Positions 1-8,934 of a stretch of DNA of 64,000 nucleotides are shown piece by piece. Under the pieces are notes generated by a model. That model worked only from the letters and a program-made list of their open reading frames with translations, searched no databases and was not told the DNA's origin. Position 1 is the stretch's first letter, and every line of letters starts with the position of its first letter. The DNA is from Xanthomarina sp035306605 (GTDB lineage: Bacteria > Bacteroidota > Bacteroidia > Flavobacteriales > Flavobacteriaceae). Location of the stretch: NCBI GenBank assembly GCA_035306605.1, contig DATGNR010000035.1, one strand, 5' to 3'. The position numbers were made by a program, and so were the translations under genes.

Positions 1-1040
1 TACTGTTCAGTGTTTTTGTTCGAAAATTCTAAAACGATTTTTATTAAATCCTCTGAATTGTTTGGGATAAATGTTTCTCCATTATACCCAGAAATTACAA
101 TATCATTAATATTATCAATATTTGATGCTAAAACAGGTGTTCCCGTAGAAAAAGCTTCAATTAAGGTATTAGGTAGACCCTCATACCAAATTGAAGGGAA
201 AATTAAAGCTTTAACTTTATTTAACTGGTTTTTAATAAACATTTTATTCTGTTTACCATGAAACTTAATGTTTTGTTTGGCCTCATTTTTTAAGGTATAC
301 AACAGGTCTCCTTCGCCAATTACATCAAGCTGTATATCAGGCATTTTATTAAAGGCATCTATTAAAGTTTCCACCCCTTTTTCCTTGGATAAGCGACCAA
401 TAAATAAATACCTATTTTCCCTAATAATCCCATTAACATCGAATAAGTCATCTGTGCTATTTGGCTTTACAATTATGTTTTCGTCGTTTATATTCAAACT
501 TGAATCTGTAATTAATTTTTTTATAAAGGGCGTAAGTACAATAAATTTATCAATGTTATTCGTCCATGTTTTAGTCATGTTATTATATCCAATAAATGAC
601 GCTAATAATGCACTTTTTATATAAGAATCTTGAAAACATTTATGTTTTATACCATGATAAGGTAGAGAAATATTTTTACATTTAGTGCAAACTTTAGAGT
701 CTCTTAAAAAAAGTGCGCCAGGGCATAAAAGTCTGTAGTTATGAAGCGTCATAACTACAGGTATATTTCTTTTTTTAGCCGCTTTTAATACACTTGGCGA
801 GGCAGTGTAAAAAATATTGTGGACATGAATAATATCTGGATTTAATTGGTCTATTTTATTTAGGGTTATTTGAAACGCCTCCTTGTTGTTGAACAGTTTT
901 AAAGCTGAAATTTTATCGTTACTAAAAAATAGTTGATTTACTTCAAAGCCCTTATCTATAAGTAATTTATATTCATTGTCAACCACAACATCTTCGCCAC
1001 CGTAATGCCTGTATTTATTGTGTATTTGAAGTATTTTCAT
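1..1040 (-). CDS. Glycosyltransferase, GT4-like (3' end cut by window edge)
   Basis: The frame opens with ATG at 1040 and stays open to base 1, giving at least 346 codons with the C-terminus outside the window. The N-terminus reads MKILQIHNKYRHYGGEDVVV, the usual first strand and glycine loop of GT-B glycosyltransferases. The C-terminal half has GRLSKEKGVETLIDAF and an EGLPNTLIEAFSTGTPVLAS stretch, which is the donor-binding E-x7-E region of family GT4. It would transfer a sugar from a nucleotide donor to a growing glycan on the cytoplasmic face of the inner membrane. Its start overlaps the end of the upstream O-antigen ligase-like gene by 26 bases, so the two are probably co-transcribed and translationally coupled. 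Sugar and acceptor cannot be told from sequence. Confidence 0.85.
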   Translation of the reverse strand, partial: MKILQIHNKYRHYGGEDVVVDNEYKLLIDKGFEVNQLFFSNDKISALKLFNNKEAFQITLNKIDQLNPDIIHVHNIFYTASPSVLKAAKKRNIPVVMTLHNYRLLCPGALFLRDSKVCTKCKNISLPYHGIKHKCFQDSYIKSALLASFIGYNNMTKTWTNNIDKFIVLTPFIKKLITDSSLNINDENIIVKPNSTDDLFDVNGIIRENRYLFIGRLSKEKGVETLIDAFNKMPDIQLDVIGEGDLLYTLKNEAKQNIKFHGKQNKMFIKNQLNKVKALIFPSIWYEGLPNTLIEAFSTGTPVLASNIDNINDIVISGYNGETFIPNNSEDLIKIVLEFSNKNTEQ

Positions 1041-2298
1041 AAGTTTGAGTACTATATATAAATAATAAAATTGTAAAAAATGAATACACTCTTATTCCCA
1101 TGTCTCTTTCTAAAAGTGATTCTGTTAGACCTGAAACTAAAAACAAAAGAATAAAAATACAATGGATATAGTTACCTTTTAGGAATGAGGTATAAAAAAT
1201 ATAAAACAAGCTAAACAAATATAAGGATAAACCTATTAATCCAACCGTAACAGCAATTTGCAATATATCATTATGTGCATTATAGGTCTGCGCATTAAGT
1301 GCAGTTGTTTGTGTACATTTCAAATACGAGGTGTTTAGTTCCTTTTGAGTGTCGCCCACGCCTGTTCCAATTATTGGTTTTTTTTTGAAAGCAATATAAC
1401 CATACTCCCAAATAAGTTTTCTTACGGAAACACCTCCCCAACGCTTGTTAATATTATATTGGTTTTCATAATTTATTGCTTCTTTAATCTTTTCTTGTAA
1501 GGGAGGGTTAAAATAAATACTAGATATGATTATTGTTAATACTGCAGAAATAAGTATAGTTAGTTTTACAAATAATTTATTTTTCAGTAGATAAACTAAC
1601 GGATAACCTATAATAAACAGAGTGCTAAGCAACAAAGAATTTCGGCTACCAAGTAAAACTAGAGTAAAAAATAACACCAATATTTGTAGGGTTACTAAAC
1701 TAAAAAAGCGAAATTTTTTAGTTATAAAAACAAGTGAGTGTAAAATAAAAAAAATGGCGATTGTAATATATAGCGATAAATATAATTTGTGATAAGAAAT
1801 AAAGGCTTCTGCCAAATTTTGATCGGATGTACAGTGGAGCAAAATATTATATTCGTAATCATAGCAATTATATACGGCTAATACAATAGATGTTAAACAA
1901 ACAAAGGTTACTGCATAGGCAAATACTTTTATTGAATGAAGAATCGTGCTTTTACTAATACTATACCTAAAAGTAAAGATAAAAAAACTTAAAATTAGTA
2001 TGGGTGATTTTTTATATACCTGAATAAACCCATTTTCAAGATCCGTAGAATAAAATAAACTTATAGCATAAAGAAAAAATAAAATAGAAAAAATAAAAAT
2101 CCAAAAAATATTGAAAATTAGATTTCCTGAAAATAATTTTCGAGTTTTAACAGAATATGTAATGAGAAAGAAGAGCATAACTCCCAAAATTATATTTGCT
2201 ATAGCATGCCCTAACGGTAATACCAGCGCGTATAAAACAATTAAATTGTTGATTGTTTTATTAGAATAAATAACATTGGGTTTAAGCAATTTTAACAT
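1015..2298 (-). CDS. O-antigen ligase/polymerase-like membrane protein (Wzy_C family)
   Basis: A 427-residue, very hydrophobic protein with about ten to twelve predicted membrane segments. Two features recall the WaaL/Wzy family: a GSRNSLLLS segment in mid-protein and NAHNDILQIAVTVGLIGLSL near the C-terminus, where family members carry a conserved His in a periplasmic loop before the last helices. Family members join or polymerise lipid-linked glycan repeat units on the periplasmic side of the inner membrane. It overlaps the preceding polytopic gene by 17 bases and the following glycosyltransferase by 26 bases, so all three look like one transcription unit. Ligase and polymerase roles cannot be separated from sequence. 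The gene is extremely AT-rich, as is common for polysaccharide-locus membrane genes. Confidence 0.8.
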   Translation of the reverse strand: MLKLLKPNVIYSNKTINNLIVLYALVLPLGHAIANIILGVMLFFLITYSVKTRKLFSGNLIFNIFWIFIFSILFFLYAISLFYSTDLENGFIQVYKKSPILILSFFIFTFRYSISKSTILHSIKVFAYAVTFVCLTSIVLAVYNCYDYEYNILLHCTSDQNLAEAFISYHKLYLSLYITIAIFFILHSLVFITKKFRFFSLVTLQILVLFFTLVLLGSRNSLLLSTLFIIGYPLVYLLKNKLFVKLTILISAVLTIIISSIYFNPPLQEKIKEAINYENQYNINKRWGGVSVRKLIWEYGYIAFKKKPIIGTGVGDTQKELNTSYLKCTQTTALNAQTYNAHNDILQIAVTVGLIGLSLYLFSLFYIFYTSFLKGNYIHCIFILLFLVSGLTESLLERDMGIRVYSFFTILLFIYSTQTYENTSNTQ

Positions 2299-3559
2299 TT
2301 CTAGACTCTAAAGATTTATATATTATAATTATTAGAAAAATGAACTCTGGGTATTCAAAATAGTTTTCGGTAAGAAGATTTAAAACAAGAAAAACAAATA
2401 TAAACTGAATGAAAAACTTATAGTCCTCATTACTAGATTTTAATCGTTTAAAACTATTCCAAAGTAAAAAACCTATTAGGAGCGTTTGTAAAACACCATA
2501 CTCTACTAGTAATGCTAAAATTGAAGAAAATGGTTCATTTCTAGTTCCATCATTGTACTGAAAAGTTATATTATTATTCCATAAAGGATAGACATGATAA
2601 TTTGCATAAAAGGGTCTATTTTTAATCTTTTTAAATAAACTATTTCTAGTATACTCTCCATTTAATAAAAATGAAACTCGCGAATTATAAGTCCCTGGAG
2701 ATACACCAAACAAAAAAACCACAGGATTAGCTAAAACTCTAATTCCCCCTTCATAAGCCATAATTTTTCGTGGTGTCTTTACTGTTTTAAACACTTTTAC
2801 GTCTTTTAACTCACTTTCATAAGGAATTTTATTATTTATGGCATATTTAGCTCTAGAAATATTTTCATTCATATAGGAGAATGCTGTAGGGTCAAGTTTT
2901 GTAGTTATAAATATAATTAGCCATAAAGATATGGGCAATAAAATTAAATACTTGAGATACTTTTTGTTTAAACTACTTAAAAATATAATACCTAAAGCGC
3001 CTATAAACAATAAGTTTCCTAAACCATAAAAGCACATAAAACCACAGACTAAAAAAAACACAGCTTTTTTATAGTTGGCTTTGGTAAAATAAAATATGGT
3101 GTAAATAAAGTTTATTAAACTAAAGGTGTGCATGCTTAACCCACTCCTACCATAGAGCCCATTAAAACCATCATCTAATATACCAACACCGGTTATGTAA
3201 ACATATATAAAATTTAAAAATGCCGTTATATTCACTATTATTAATACTATTGATGAAATGCTCATCCATAAATCTAATGAAAAAAAGTGCCTATTGGGTT
3301 TTGAAAGCAAAACCAAAATAGGTAAATACATTAAAAGAATAGAAAATATGTTATTAATAAAAAACGTTTCATAAAATAATAAATTTACACCTAGACCAAC
3401 TAGCATCAAAAGCAATGAAACCAATAAGTTTTTTGTTAATTTTAACTTGAATAAGTAAATTAAAACTATTAAAAAGAAAGGGGCAACAAGGATTAAAAAC
3501 CCTCGCAAAAAAGTAAATAACATTACTGCAACAAAGAATAAGAAAATTTTTTTTCCCAA
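2282..3559 (-). CDS. Polytopic membrane protein, putative O-antigen polymerase (Wzy-like)
   Basis: A 425-residue protein made mostly of hydrophobic helices, with one larger polar loop of about 100 residues in the C-terminal half (roughly residues 225-335). Size, topology and position between a radical SAM/pyruvyltransferase gene and an O-antigen ligase-like gene fit a Wzy-type glycan polymerase. No diagnostic motif is visible, because Wzy proteins diverge strongly. Having this gene next to a second Wzy/WaaL-like protein suggests a division of labour between polymerisation and ligation, which is an inference from context only. It starts 11 bases after the stop of the fusion gene and overlaps its downstream neighbour by 17 bases. 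Confidence 0.65.
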   Translation of the reverse strand: MGKKIFLFFVAVMLFTFLRGFLILVAPFFLIVLIYLFKLKLTKNLLVSLLLMLVGLGVNLLFYETFFINNIFSILLMYLPILVLLSKPNRHFFSLDLWMSISSIVLIIVNITAFLNFIYVYITGVGILDDGFNGLYGRSGLSMHTFSLINFIYTIFYFTKANYKKAVFFLVCGFMCFYGLGNLLFIGALGIIFLSSLNKKYLKYLILLPISLWLIIFITTKLDPTAFSYMNENISRAKYAINNKIPYESELKDVKVFKTVKTPRKIMAYEGGIRVLANPVVFLFGVSPGTYNSRVSFLLNGEYTRNSLFKKIKNRPFYANYHVYPLWNNNITFQYNDGTRNEPFSSILALLVEYGVLQTLLIGFLLWNSFKRLKSSNEDYKFFIQFIFVFLVLNLLTENYFEYPEFIFLIIIIYKSLESRNVKIA

Positions 3560-3570
3560 GAATTTTTCTT

Positions 3571-5811
3571 TTAATTATTTTTAGTAAAATCTATAATCTT
3601 ATTGACATCAACTGATAGAATATTACTATAATTTTTATCTTGAAAAGACTCAAATAGCCCGCCAACTTTACCTAATTCTCCTGCTGTATAATCTAATCCA
3701 TAAACTGGAATATTCAAACTCTTCAAAAATATACAGGCATGAAACCTCATACATAATCCGTAATCAAAATTCTTCAAGAAGTTAATCATATCTCGTGCAT
3801 GCAACTCTCTATTAAAAACAAAGTAATTATCAATTCCTTTAGAATCGCATAAATCTTTAATATTCAGGGCTGGTTCCATATCAGAGAAACCGTAATGATC
3901 CGTATTAAAAGGAACAGAAACAACAGCAAAGTTTTTGGGTAGTTTTTCTAGTACACTAATTATTTTGTCATTTATTATATTATGTAACTCGTCTATGGAA
4001 TAATCTGACTTATTGTACTTAGCCCACATGGGTCTCAAGTTTAATAAAAAAAGTTTTTCAAAACCCTTTTCTTTTATTTTTTCAATAAACTCGTTAGATT
4101 TATGAGCGTTCCAATTCCATTCTTGCTTGATTGTAAAGTTTTGATATAAATAATCAAAAGCAGGATCTCTATTTACATCGTGTTTGATTTCGGATAATTG
4201 GCTATACTCATCTCGCATTTCCACATAGCTGGCACTTTTTAGTACTTTTAAAGCTAACCTTTTTGAATATTGCGTTTTAAATGGTCCCCAGCCACAACCT
4301 ACAACCTCAAAATTTAAATTTTTGTCCTTAAAAGCTTTTATGGTTGTATAATGCTCTAATAAATCTATAGGCATTTCCATAATGGGACCGCCTGCCCATA
4401 CTAGTAAATCATTTTCTCCCGCTATTACATTTTTTAACTCTACAGAATTTAATGTTCTCATGTTGGTAGGTTGCTCAAAGTCTAAACCTTTTACCCAAAA
4501 TTGGGTTCGGTCTGTACGTTTACTGTATACAATGAATTCATCAATTTTCTTATATCGTTGTTGTAACCTTAAAATAACACCGCCCAAAATTGCAGAGTCT
4601 CCAACGTGTTCCCCACCATAAGCACCAATAATATGAACTCTCCTACCCTTTGATTGACTATTATTAATTACAACATTTTTGTTAGATATATTTAAAATAC
4701 TTTTAATGTTACTTAACCCAAATGATGTTGCCTTTCCTATAAAATCTAAAAAGGCAAGTTTTGCGGATAACTCTTCTTTTATTAAAGTTATTGGATTCCA
4801 CGATCCAGACTGGTCATGTATACATTTAGGACATTTATTTGTAATAAGATCATCTAATAATTTAATACTTTCTTCCTTAAAGTAAATATCAAAAGGAGCT
4901 TCTTTCCTACAATCGCCCAAAACGTTATTATCAATAGAGCAATGAAACATTTCACCATGAGCAGAAATTAAAATGCCATTGTTTTGAAAATGACATGGAG
5001 CTTTTCTATCTGAATTACTAATTAATCTTTTTGATAAGTCTTTATAAAATAATTTACGGGCAGGATTTCTTGTAATGTTTTTTAAACTATTCGACCTTAA
5101 GAAATCTGCAAAGAATGAGTTCTCTGGATTAGCTGTATAAAACTCATCGGTTATATCTTTATTGTAAAGTCTTTCAATAGTTGTTGCTTTTCTAAAAACA
5201 ACATCAATATCATTTTGCTTTGCATAATGCAAAATTTCGTTTATACCATAAATATTATGTTTGGATATGGTACTCTGAATCTGGAGTTTAATGTTGTTTG
5301 CTTTAACTATCTTTATAGTATCTAGTACTTTTTTCCAGCCATTTTCAACACGCCTTACCTCTTCATGCAACTCACCTATACCATCAACACTTACATTAAG
5401 ACTAAAGTTAATTTGCTTTTCATCACACATCTCCTTTATTATAGGCAAAAGCCTATTCCATTTTGTGGGGTGAAAGCCATGTGTTGTAATTGATAAACTC
5501 TCTAATCCTTTAATGGAAGTAGTGATAGATTTAATGCAATCTATAAGGTCCTTTCTTAATGTAGGTTCTCCACCCGAAATACCTAAATGCTTTGTATTTT
5601 TAAAAAGTTTATCTGAAAATAAGTTTTCAATCTCAATAGGTGTTAATTCATTTTCAGATTTATCCTTCCACACATTACACATACGACATTTTGAATTACA
5701 ATTGTCTGTGATGGGAAAATTAACATGGGTGGGTAAAATATATTTTGACTTACCAAAACCTGGATTAATATAATACTGATATGAGTACTTTAGGGCTTTT
5801 TTGAAAGGCAT
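3571..5811 (-). CDS. Radical SAM/SPASM protein fused to polysaccharide pyruvyltransferase
   Basis: One uninterrupted 746-residue frame carrying two enzyme modules. Residues 30-340 are a radical SAM domain: CNSKCRMC gives the CxxxCxxC cluster (C38, C42, C45), ISGGEPT at 78-84 is the SAM-binding GGE motif, and C273, C291, C301, C327 and C330 form a SPASM-like auxiliary cluster region. Residues 388-746 match the polysaccharide pyruvyl transferase family (CsaB/WcaK type), with GAYGGEHVGDSAILGG, LVWAGGPIME, VVGCGWGPF and a C-terminal MRFHACIFLKSLNIPVYGLDY motif. The second half would add a pyruvate ketal to a sugar. The substrate of the radical SAM half is unknown. A TACCTTTG box lies just upstream of the start. 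The fusion is unusual to me and sits within the polysaccharide locus. Confidence 0.85.
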   Translation of the reverse strand: MPFKKALKYSYQYYINPGFGKSKYILPTHVNFPITDNCNSKCRMCNVWKDKSENELTPIEIENLFSDKLFKNTKHLGISGGEPTLRKDLIDCIKSITTSIKGLESLSITTHGFHPTKWNRLLPIIKEMCDEKQINFSLNVSVDGIGELHEEVRRVENGWKKVLDTIKIVKANNIKLQIQSTISKHNIYGINEILHYAKQNDIDVVFRKATTIERLYNKDITDEFYTANPENSFFADFLRSNSLKNITRNPARKLFYKDLSKRLISNSDRKAPCHFQNNGILISAHGEMFHCSIDNNVLGDCRKEAPFDIYFKEESIKLLDDLITNKCPKCIHDQSGSWNPITLIKEELSAKLAFLDFIGKATSFGLSNIKSILNISNKNVVINNSQSKGRRVHIIGAYGGEHVGDSAILGGVILRLQQRYKKIDEFIVYSKRTDRTQFWVKGLDFEQPTNMRTLNSVELKNVIAGENDLLVWAGGPIMEMPIDLLEHYTTIKAFKDKNLNFEVVGCGWGPFKTQYSKRLALKVLKSASYVEMRDEYSQLSEIKHDVNRDPAFDYLYQNFTIKQEWNWNAHKSNEFIEKIKEKGFEKLFLLNLRPMWAKYNKSDYSIDELHNIINDKIISVLEKLPKNFAVVSVPFNTDHYGFSDMEPALNIKDLCDSKGIDNYFVFNRELHARDMINFLKNFDYGLCMRFHACIFLKSLNIPVYGLDYTAGELGKVGGLFESFQDKNYSNILSVDVNKIIDFTKNN

Positions 5812-5831
5812 TTCTAAATAAAATTTAGGTA

Positions 5832-5839
5832 CAAAGGTA
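5832..5839 (-). promoter_or_regulatory. Bacteroidetes -7 promoter box for the radical SAM/pyruvyltransferase operon
   Basis: The minus strand reads TACCTTTG, matching the Bacteroidetes -7 consensus TAnnTTTG, 20 bases before the ATG at 5811. No convincing -33 TTG was found. Confidence 0.55.
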
Positions 5840-6077
5840 AAACAATAATTACTTAAAAACGTGTGCTTGTTTGTAATAATGTTTTAGATTGAAACATCTT
5901 ACGAACTCCTTTGTTTATATCCAATTATGTAACATTATAACCGAAAAACTTCTGGTTCTGATTAGAAACCAAAATTAGGCTATACTTTATTTTTTAAAAA
6001 AAATATTTTTTATCATATTACATTATAATATGAAATTATAATCCTATATATTCGTTAAACTAGTTAATAAGAATACC

Positions 6078-6569
6078 ATGAAAAATATCTTTTTGAATAT
6101 CTTTTTAATAACATTTGTACTGTTTACATCTTGCAAGGACAAGACTAAAACCATCCCTATAAATGGGAGCTCAACTAGTGAAGTGATTTTAAAACAAGAA
6201 ATTAATATAGACTATGCCCCTATTTATTTAAGCCCAAAAGCCAAACCAATTATTTCTAATTGGAAAGAATATATTGATGTGCAAAAAAAAGTATATGATT
6301 TAAAAAACACAGATACAGTGAAACTGAATGAGCAGTTAGATGAGCTGGATGATTTAATTAGTAAACTATTGAATTCCCAATTCCCTACAAAATTACAAAC
6401 TCATTTATTTGAGAGAAAATTATATCTTTTAGGTGAGTCTGTTTCAGATTTAAGAAATTTATTGGGTAAAGAAAACATATCGATTGATGATATTAAAAAA
6501 CGTGTTTTTAAAATCATTGAAGATTATAGTTCCTCCAAAAATCAAATTAATGCTATTTATGGAGGCTAG
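6078..6569 (+). CDS. Hypothetical lipoprotein
   Basis: A 163-residue protein I do not recognise. It starts with a typical lipoprotein signal: lysine, a hydrophobic run, then LFTSC with the lipidated cysteine at residue 19. The mature part is polar and mostly predicted helical (for example a KLNEQLDELDDLISKLL stretch), which could form a short coiled coil. It would be anchored in the inner or outer membrane, facing the periplasm or outside. It is the only plus-strand gene in the first 23 kb, lying between the minus-strand flippase (11 bases beyond its stop) and the divergent radical SAM fusion. Its function is unknown; it could be an insertion into the locus or a small envelope regulator. Confidence 0.7.
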   Translation: MKNIFLNIFLITFVLFTSCKDKTKTIPINGSSTSEVILKQEINIDYAPIYLSPKAKPIISNWKEYIDVQKKVYDLKNTDTVKLNEQLDELDDLISKLLNSQFPTKLQTHLFERKLYLLGESVSDLRNLLGKENISIDDIKKRVFKIIEDYSSSKNQINAIYGG

Positions 6570-6580
6570 GGCAACAAAAC

Positions 6581-7855
6581 CTATTTAGTTAGATAATAGA
6601 TTGATAGAATTTGTTTTTTTATTAATGATCGCGTGTCTTTAAATAAAAGGTTTGAAAAGAAAGACGATACCGAGTACGAAATCAATGTAGCCCAAGCAGC
6701 TCCCATGATACCATATTTTGGTATAAGTATAAAATTAAGAGCAATATTCGTTATTAAACCCATTAATTCTCGTTTAAAAATAATGTCTTGTCTATTTATT
6801 TTTAATAAATATTTGCTACTTGTAACTAATAAAGTCATTAAAATAATAGTCCAGGCATGAGCTTTTAATACTTGAGAAGCCTGCTTATATTCAGTCCCAT
6901 ATACGATTTCAATTATAGTGTCAGAAAATGTTGTAATGAATAACACGCATAACACAGCAATGGTTAACGCTAATGCAAACATTTTATTAAGTAGCTTATC
7001 TACTTCAAATTTAGATAATGCTTTTATTATTTTCGGAAAAAAAACATTAGAGATTATCACTGGAATAGCATATAAAAACTCTGAAATTCTTGACGAGGCT
7101 GCATAAATACCAACATCCTCATTATTTGTAAAGGAGGCAATAAAAAGCTGATCAATTTTAAGGTATAAAGTTGTTGTTATTGCGGCTAACATTAATGGAA
7201 ATCCCTCCTTAAGAAGCGAAGGTGCTATTTTTTTTCTGAAATATGTGGATGGTAAGTTTAATTTGTGATCTTCTCGGATTTTGATTATTACAAAAAATAA
7301 AAGATATTCCAATAATGTAAATAAAGCAAAATAAACAACATCTAGCCCCTTTTCAATTGCTATAAGTTTTAAAACAAAGAAAAATGTCAAGGAAATATTT
7401 CTTGCAATAACTGTTTTCTTATTTCGTAAGTTAGCTTCGTTTTTTTGAATATATATATTGGAGTTTAATACAATTTGCGAGCTAAACAATAAAATAATTA
7501 CTAAAAGTAAATCATTGGTAAAATTAATGTTCAGTATGACATAACTAATAAAAAGAATTATAGCTGTAATAACACCAGTAAATAACCTTAAATAGAATGA
7601 AATTGATAATATTTTATCTGATATAAGTGGGTTTTTTTCTAACCGCTTTACTATAATGTAATTTAGGCCTAATGATGCAACAGCTGGCAATATAGAGCCA
7701 AATGAAACTATGTAATTCCATATACCAAAAACTTCCGCGCCAAAATAAGTTGCCATTTTGGCATAAATGTATAATGTAAGTATGGCTCCATAGCCCTTGT
7801 CTAAAAAAAGCCAAAAGATGTTAGTAAAAACAGGATCTTTAATTAGCTTCTTCAT
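6581..7855 (-). CDS. Flippase, Wzx-like polysaccharide biosynthesis protein (MATE/MOP superfamily)
   Basis: A 424-residue polytopic protein with about twelve to fourteen membrane helices. The N-terminal FGAEVFGIWNYIVSFGSILP and the later region with IDQLFIASFTNNEDVGIYAA are characteristic of the RfbX/Wzx branch of MOP exporters. These flip undecaprenyl-linked oligosaccharide repeats from the cytoplasmic to the periplasmic leaflet before Wzy polymerisation. It lies 20 bases downstream of the fucose synthase gene, so it probably belongs to the gmd-fcl transcription unit. Its 3' end faces the lone plus-strand lipoprotein gene with only 11 bases between, and I see no hairpin terminator there. Confidence 0.85.
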   Translation of the reverse strand: MKKLIKDPVFTNIFWLFLDKGYGAILTLYIYAKMATYFGAEVFGIWNYIVSFGSILPAVASLGLNYIIVKRLEKNPLISDKILSISFYLRLFTGVITAIILFISYVILNINFTNDLLLVIILLFSSQIVLNSNIYIQKNEANLRNKKTVIARNISLTFFFVLKLIAIEKGLDVVYFALFTLLEYLLFFVIIKIREDHKLNLPSTYFRKKIAPSLLKEGFPLMLAAITTTLYLKIDQLFIASFTNNEDVGIYAASSRISEFLYAIPVIISNVFFPKIIKALSKFEVDKLLNKMFALALTIAVLCVLFITTFSDTIIEIVYGTEYKQASQVLKAHAWTIILMTLLVTSSKYLLKINRQDIIFKRELMGLITNIALNFILIPKYGIMGAAWATLISYSVSSFFSNLLFKDTRSLIKKQILSIYYLTK

Positions 7856-7875
7856 TAAGCCTACGAATTACGCAT

Positions 7876-8934
7876 TTATGATATTTTTGCTTTTGAAGTA
7901 TACCAGTGATACATTTCCTTAATACCTTGAGTTAACTCAACACTATGTTTCCATCCTAAATCATTTAATTTAGATACATCTGTTAGTTTTCTCATTGTTC
8001 CATCAGGTTTATCTGAATTAAATACCAAGTTCCCGTTATAACCAATGATTTCTTGTATAGTTTCTGCCAATTCTTTAATCGAAATATCTTTACCTGTTCC
8101 AATGTTAATATGAGTATTTCTAATTTCCTCTGCCTCTTTATTATAAGTGTCAGAAAAATCTCTGTTTTCCATTAAAAATACACAAGCATCAGCCATATCT
8201 TTACTCCATAAAAATTCTCTTTTAGGCTTTCCAGAACCCCAAATTTCTACGCTGTTAGTAGATACGCCAAATTGTTTCAAATAAGCTTTAGCTTCTTGTA
8301 TAGTGCTTAAGTTTAAATCACTTGTAACCTCGTTGTATTTACCTTCAGACAATAGTTTAGACAAATGAATTTTTCTAATAAGAGCTGGTAACACATGTGA
8401 TTTTTCTAAATCAAAATTATCATTTGGACCATATAAATTAGTTGGCATTACCGAAATAAAATTAGTGCCATACTGCAAATTATAACTTTCGCACATTTTA
8501 ATACCCGCAATTTTTGCAATAGCGTAGGGTTCATTTGTATATTCTAATGTATCTGTTAATAAATACTCTTCGCGCATGGGTTGTGGCGAATTTTTAGGAT
8601 AAATACAAGTGCTCCCCAAAAACATAAGTTTTTTTACACTATTTACATAACTTTCATGAATCACATTATTTTGAATCATCATGTTTTCATAAATAAATTC
8701 TGCGCGATAAACGTTATTGGCAACTATTCCTCCAACTTTTGCAGCCGCTAAAAACACATATTCAGGTTTTTCTTCTGAAAAAAAATTAGCAACATCAACT
8801 TGGTTTGTTAAATCTAATTCTTTGTGAGTACGCGTTATAATGTTAGAATACCCTTTATTCTTAAGGTTTTCTAAAATAGCACTTCCCACCAAGCCTCTGT
8901 GACCTGCAATATAAATTTTAGAATCTTTATTCAA
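7876..8934 (-). CDS. fcl: GDP-L-fucose synthase
   Basis: A 352-residue short-chain dehydrogenase/epimerase that converts GDP-4-keto-6-deoxy-mannose to GDP-L-fucose with NADPH. AGHRGLVGSAI is the Rossmann nucleotide loop, GSTCIYP provides the catalytic Ser region, and YAIAKIAG is the YxxxK catalytic pair; MPTNLYGPNDNFD follows as in WcaG/Fcl proteins. It is about 30 residues longer than the E. coli enzyme because of an insertion after IRKIHLSK (around residues 190-230), which I recall from Bacteroidetes homologues. It overlaps gmd by 8 bases, so the two pathway steps are translationally coupled. Confidence 0.95.
   Translation of the reverse strand: MNKDSKIYIAGHRGLVGSAILENLKNKGYSNIITRTHKELDLTNQVDVANFFSEEKPEYVFLAAAKVGGIVANNVYRAEFIYENMMIQNNVIHESYVNSVKKLMFLGSTCIYPKNSPQPMREEYLLTDTLEYTNEPYAIAKIAGIKMCESYNLQYGTNFISVMPTNLYGPNDNFDLEKSHVLPALIRKIHLSKLLSEGKYNEVTSDLNLSTIQEAKAYLKQFGVSTNSVEIWGSGKPKREFLWSKDMADACVFLMENRDFSDTYNKEAEEIRNTHINIGTGKDISIKELAETIQEIIGYNGNLVFNSDKPDGTMRKLTDVSKLNDLGWKHSVELTQGIKEMYHWYTSKAKIS

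Noticed and set aside
10..624. Two plus-strand open frames at the left edge
   Set aside because: They lie antisense to the glycosyltransferase frame, which is open across the whole edge and has clear GT4 motifs.
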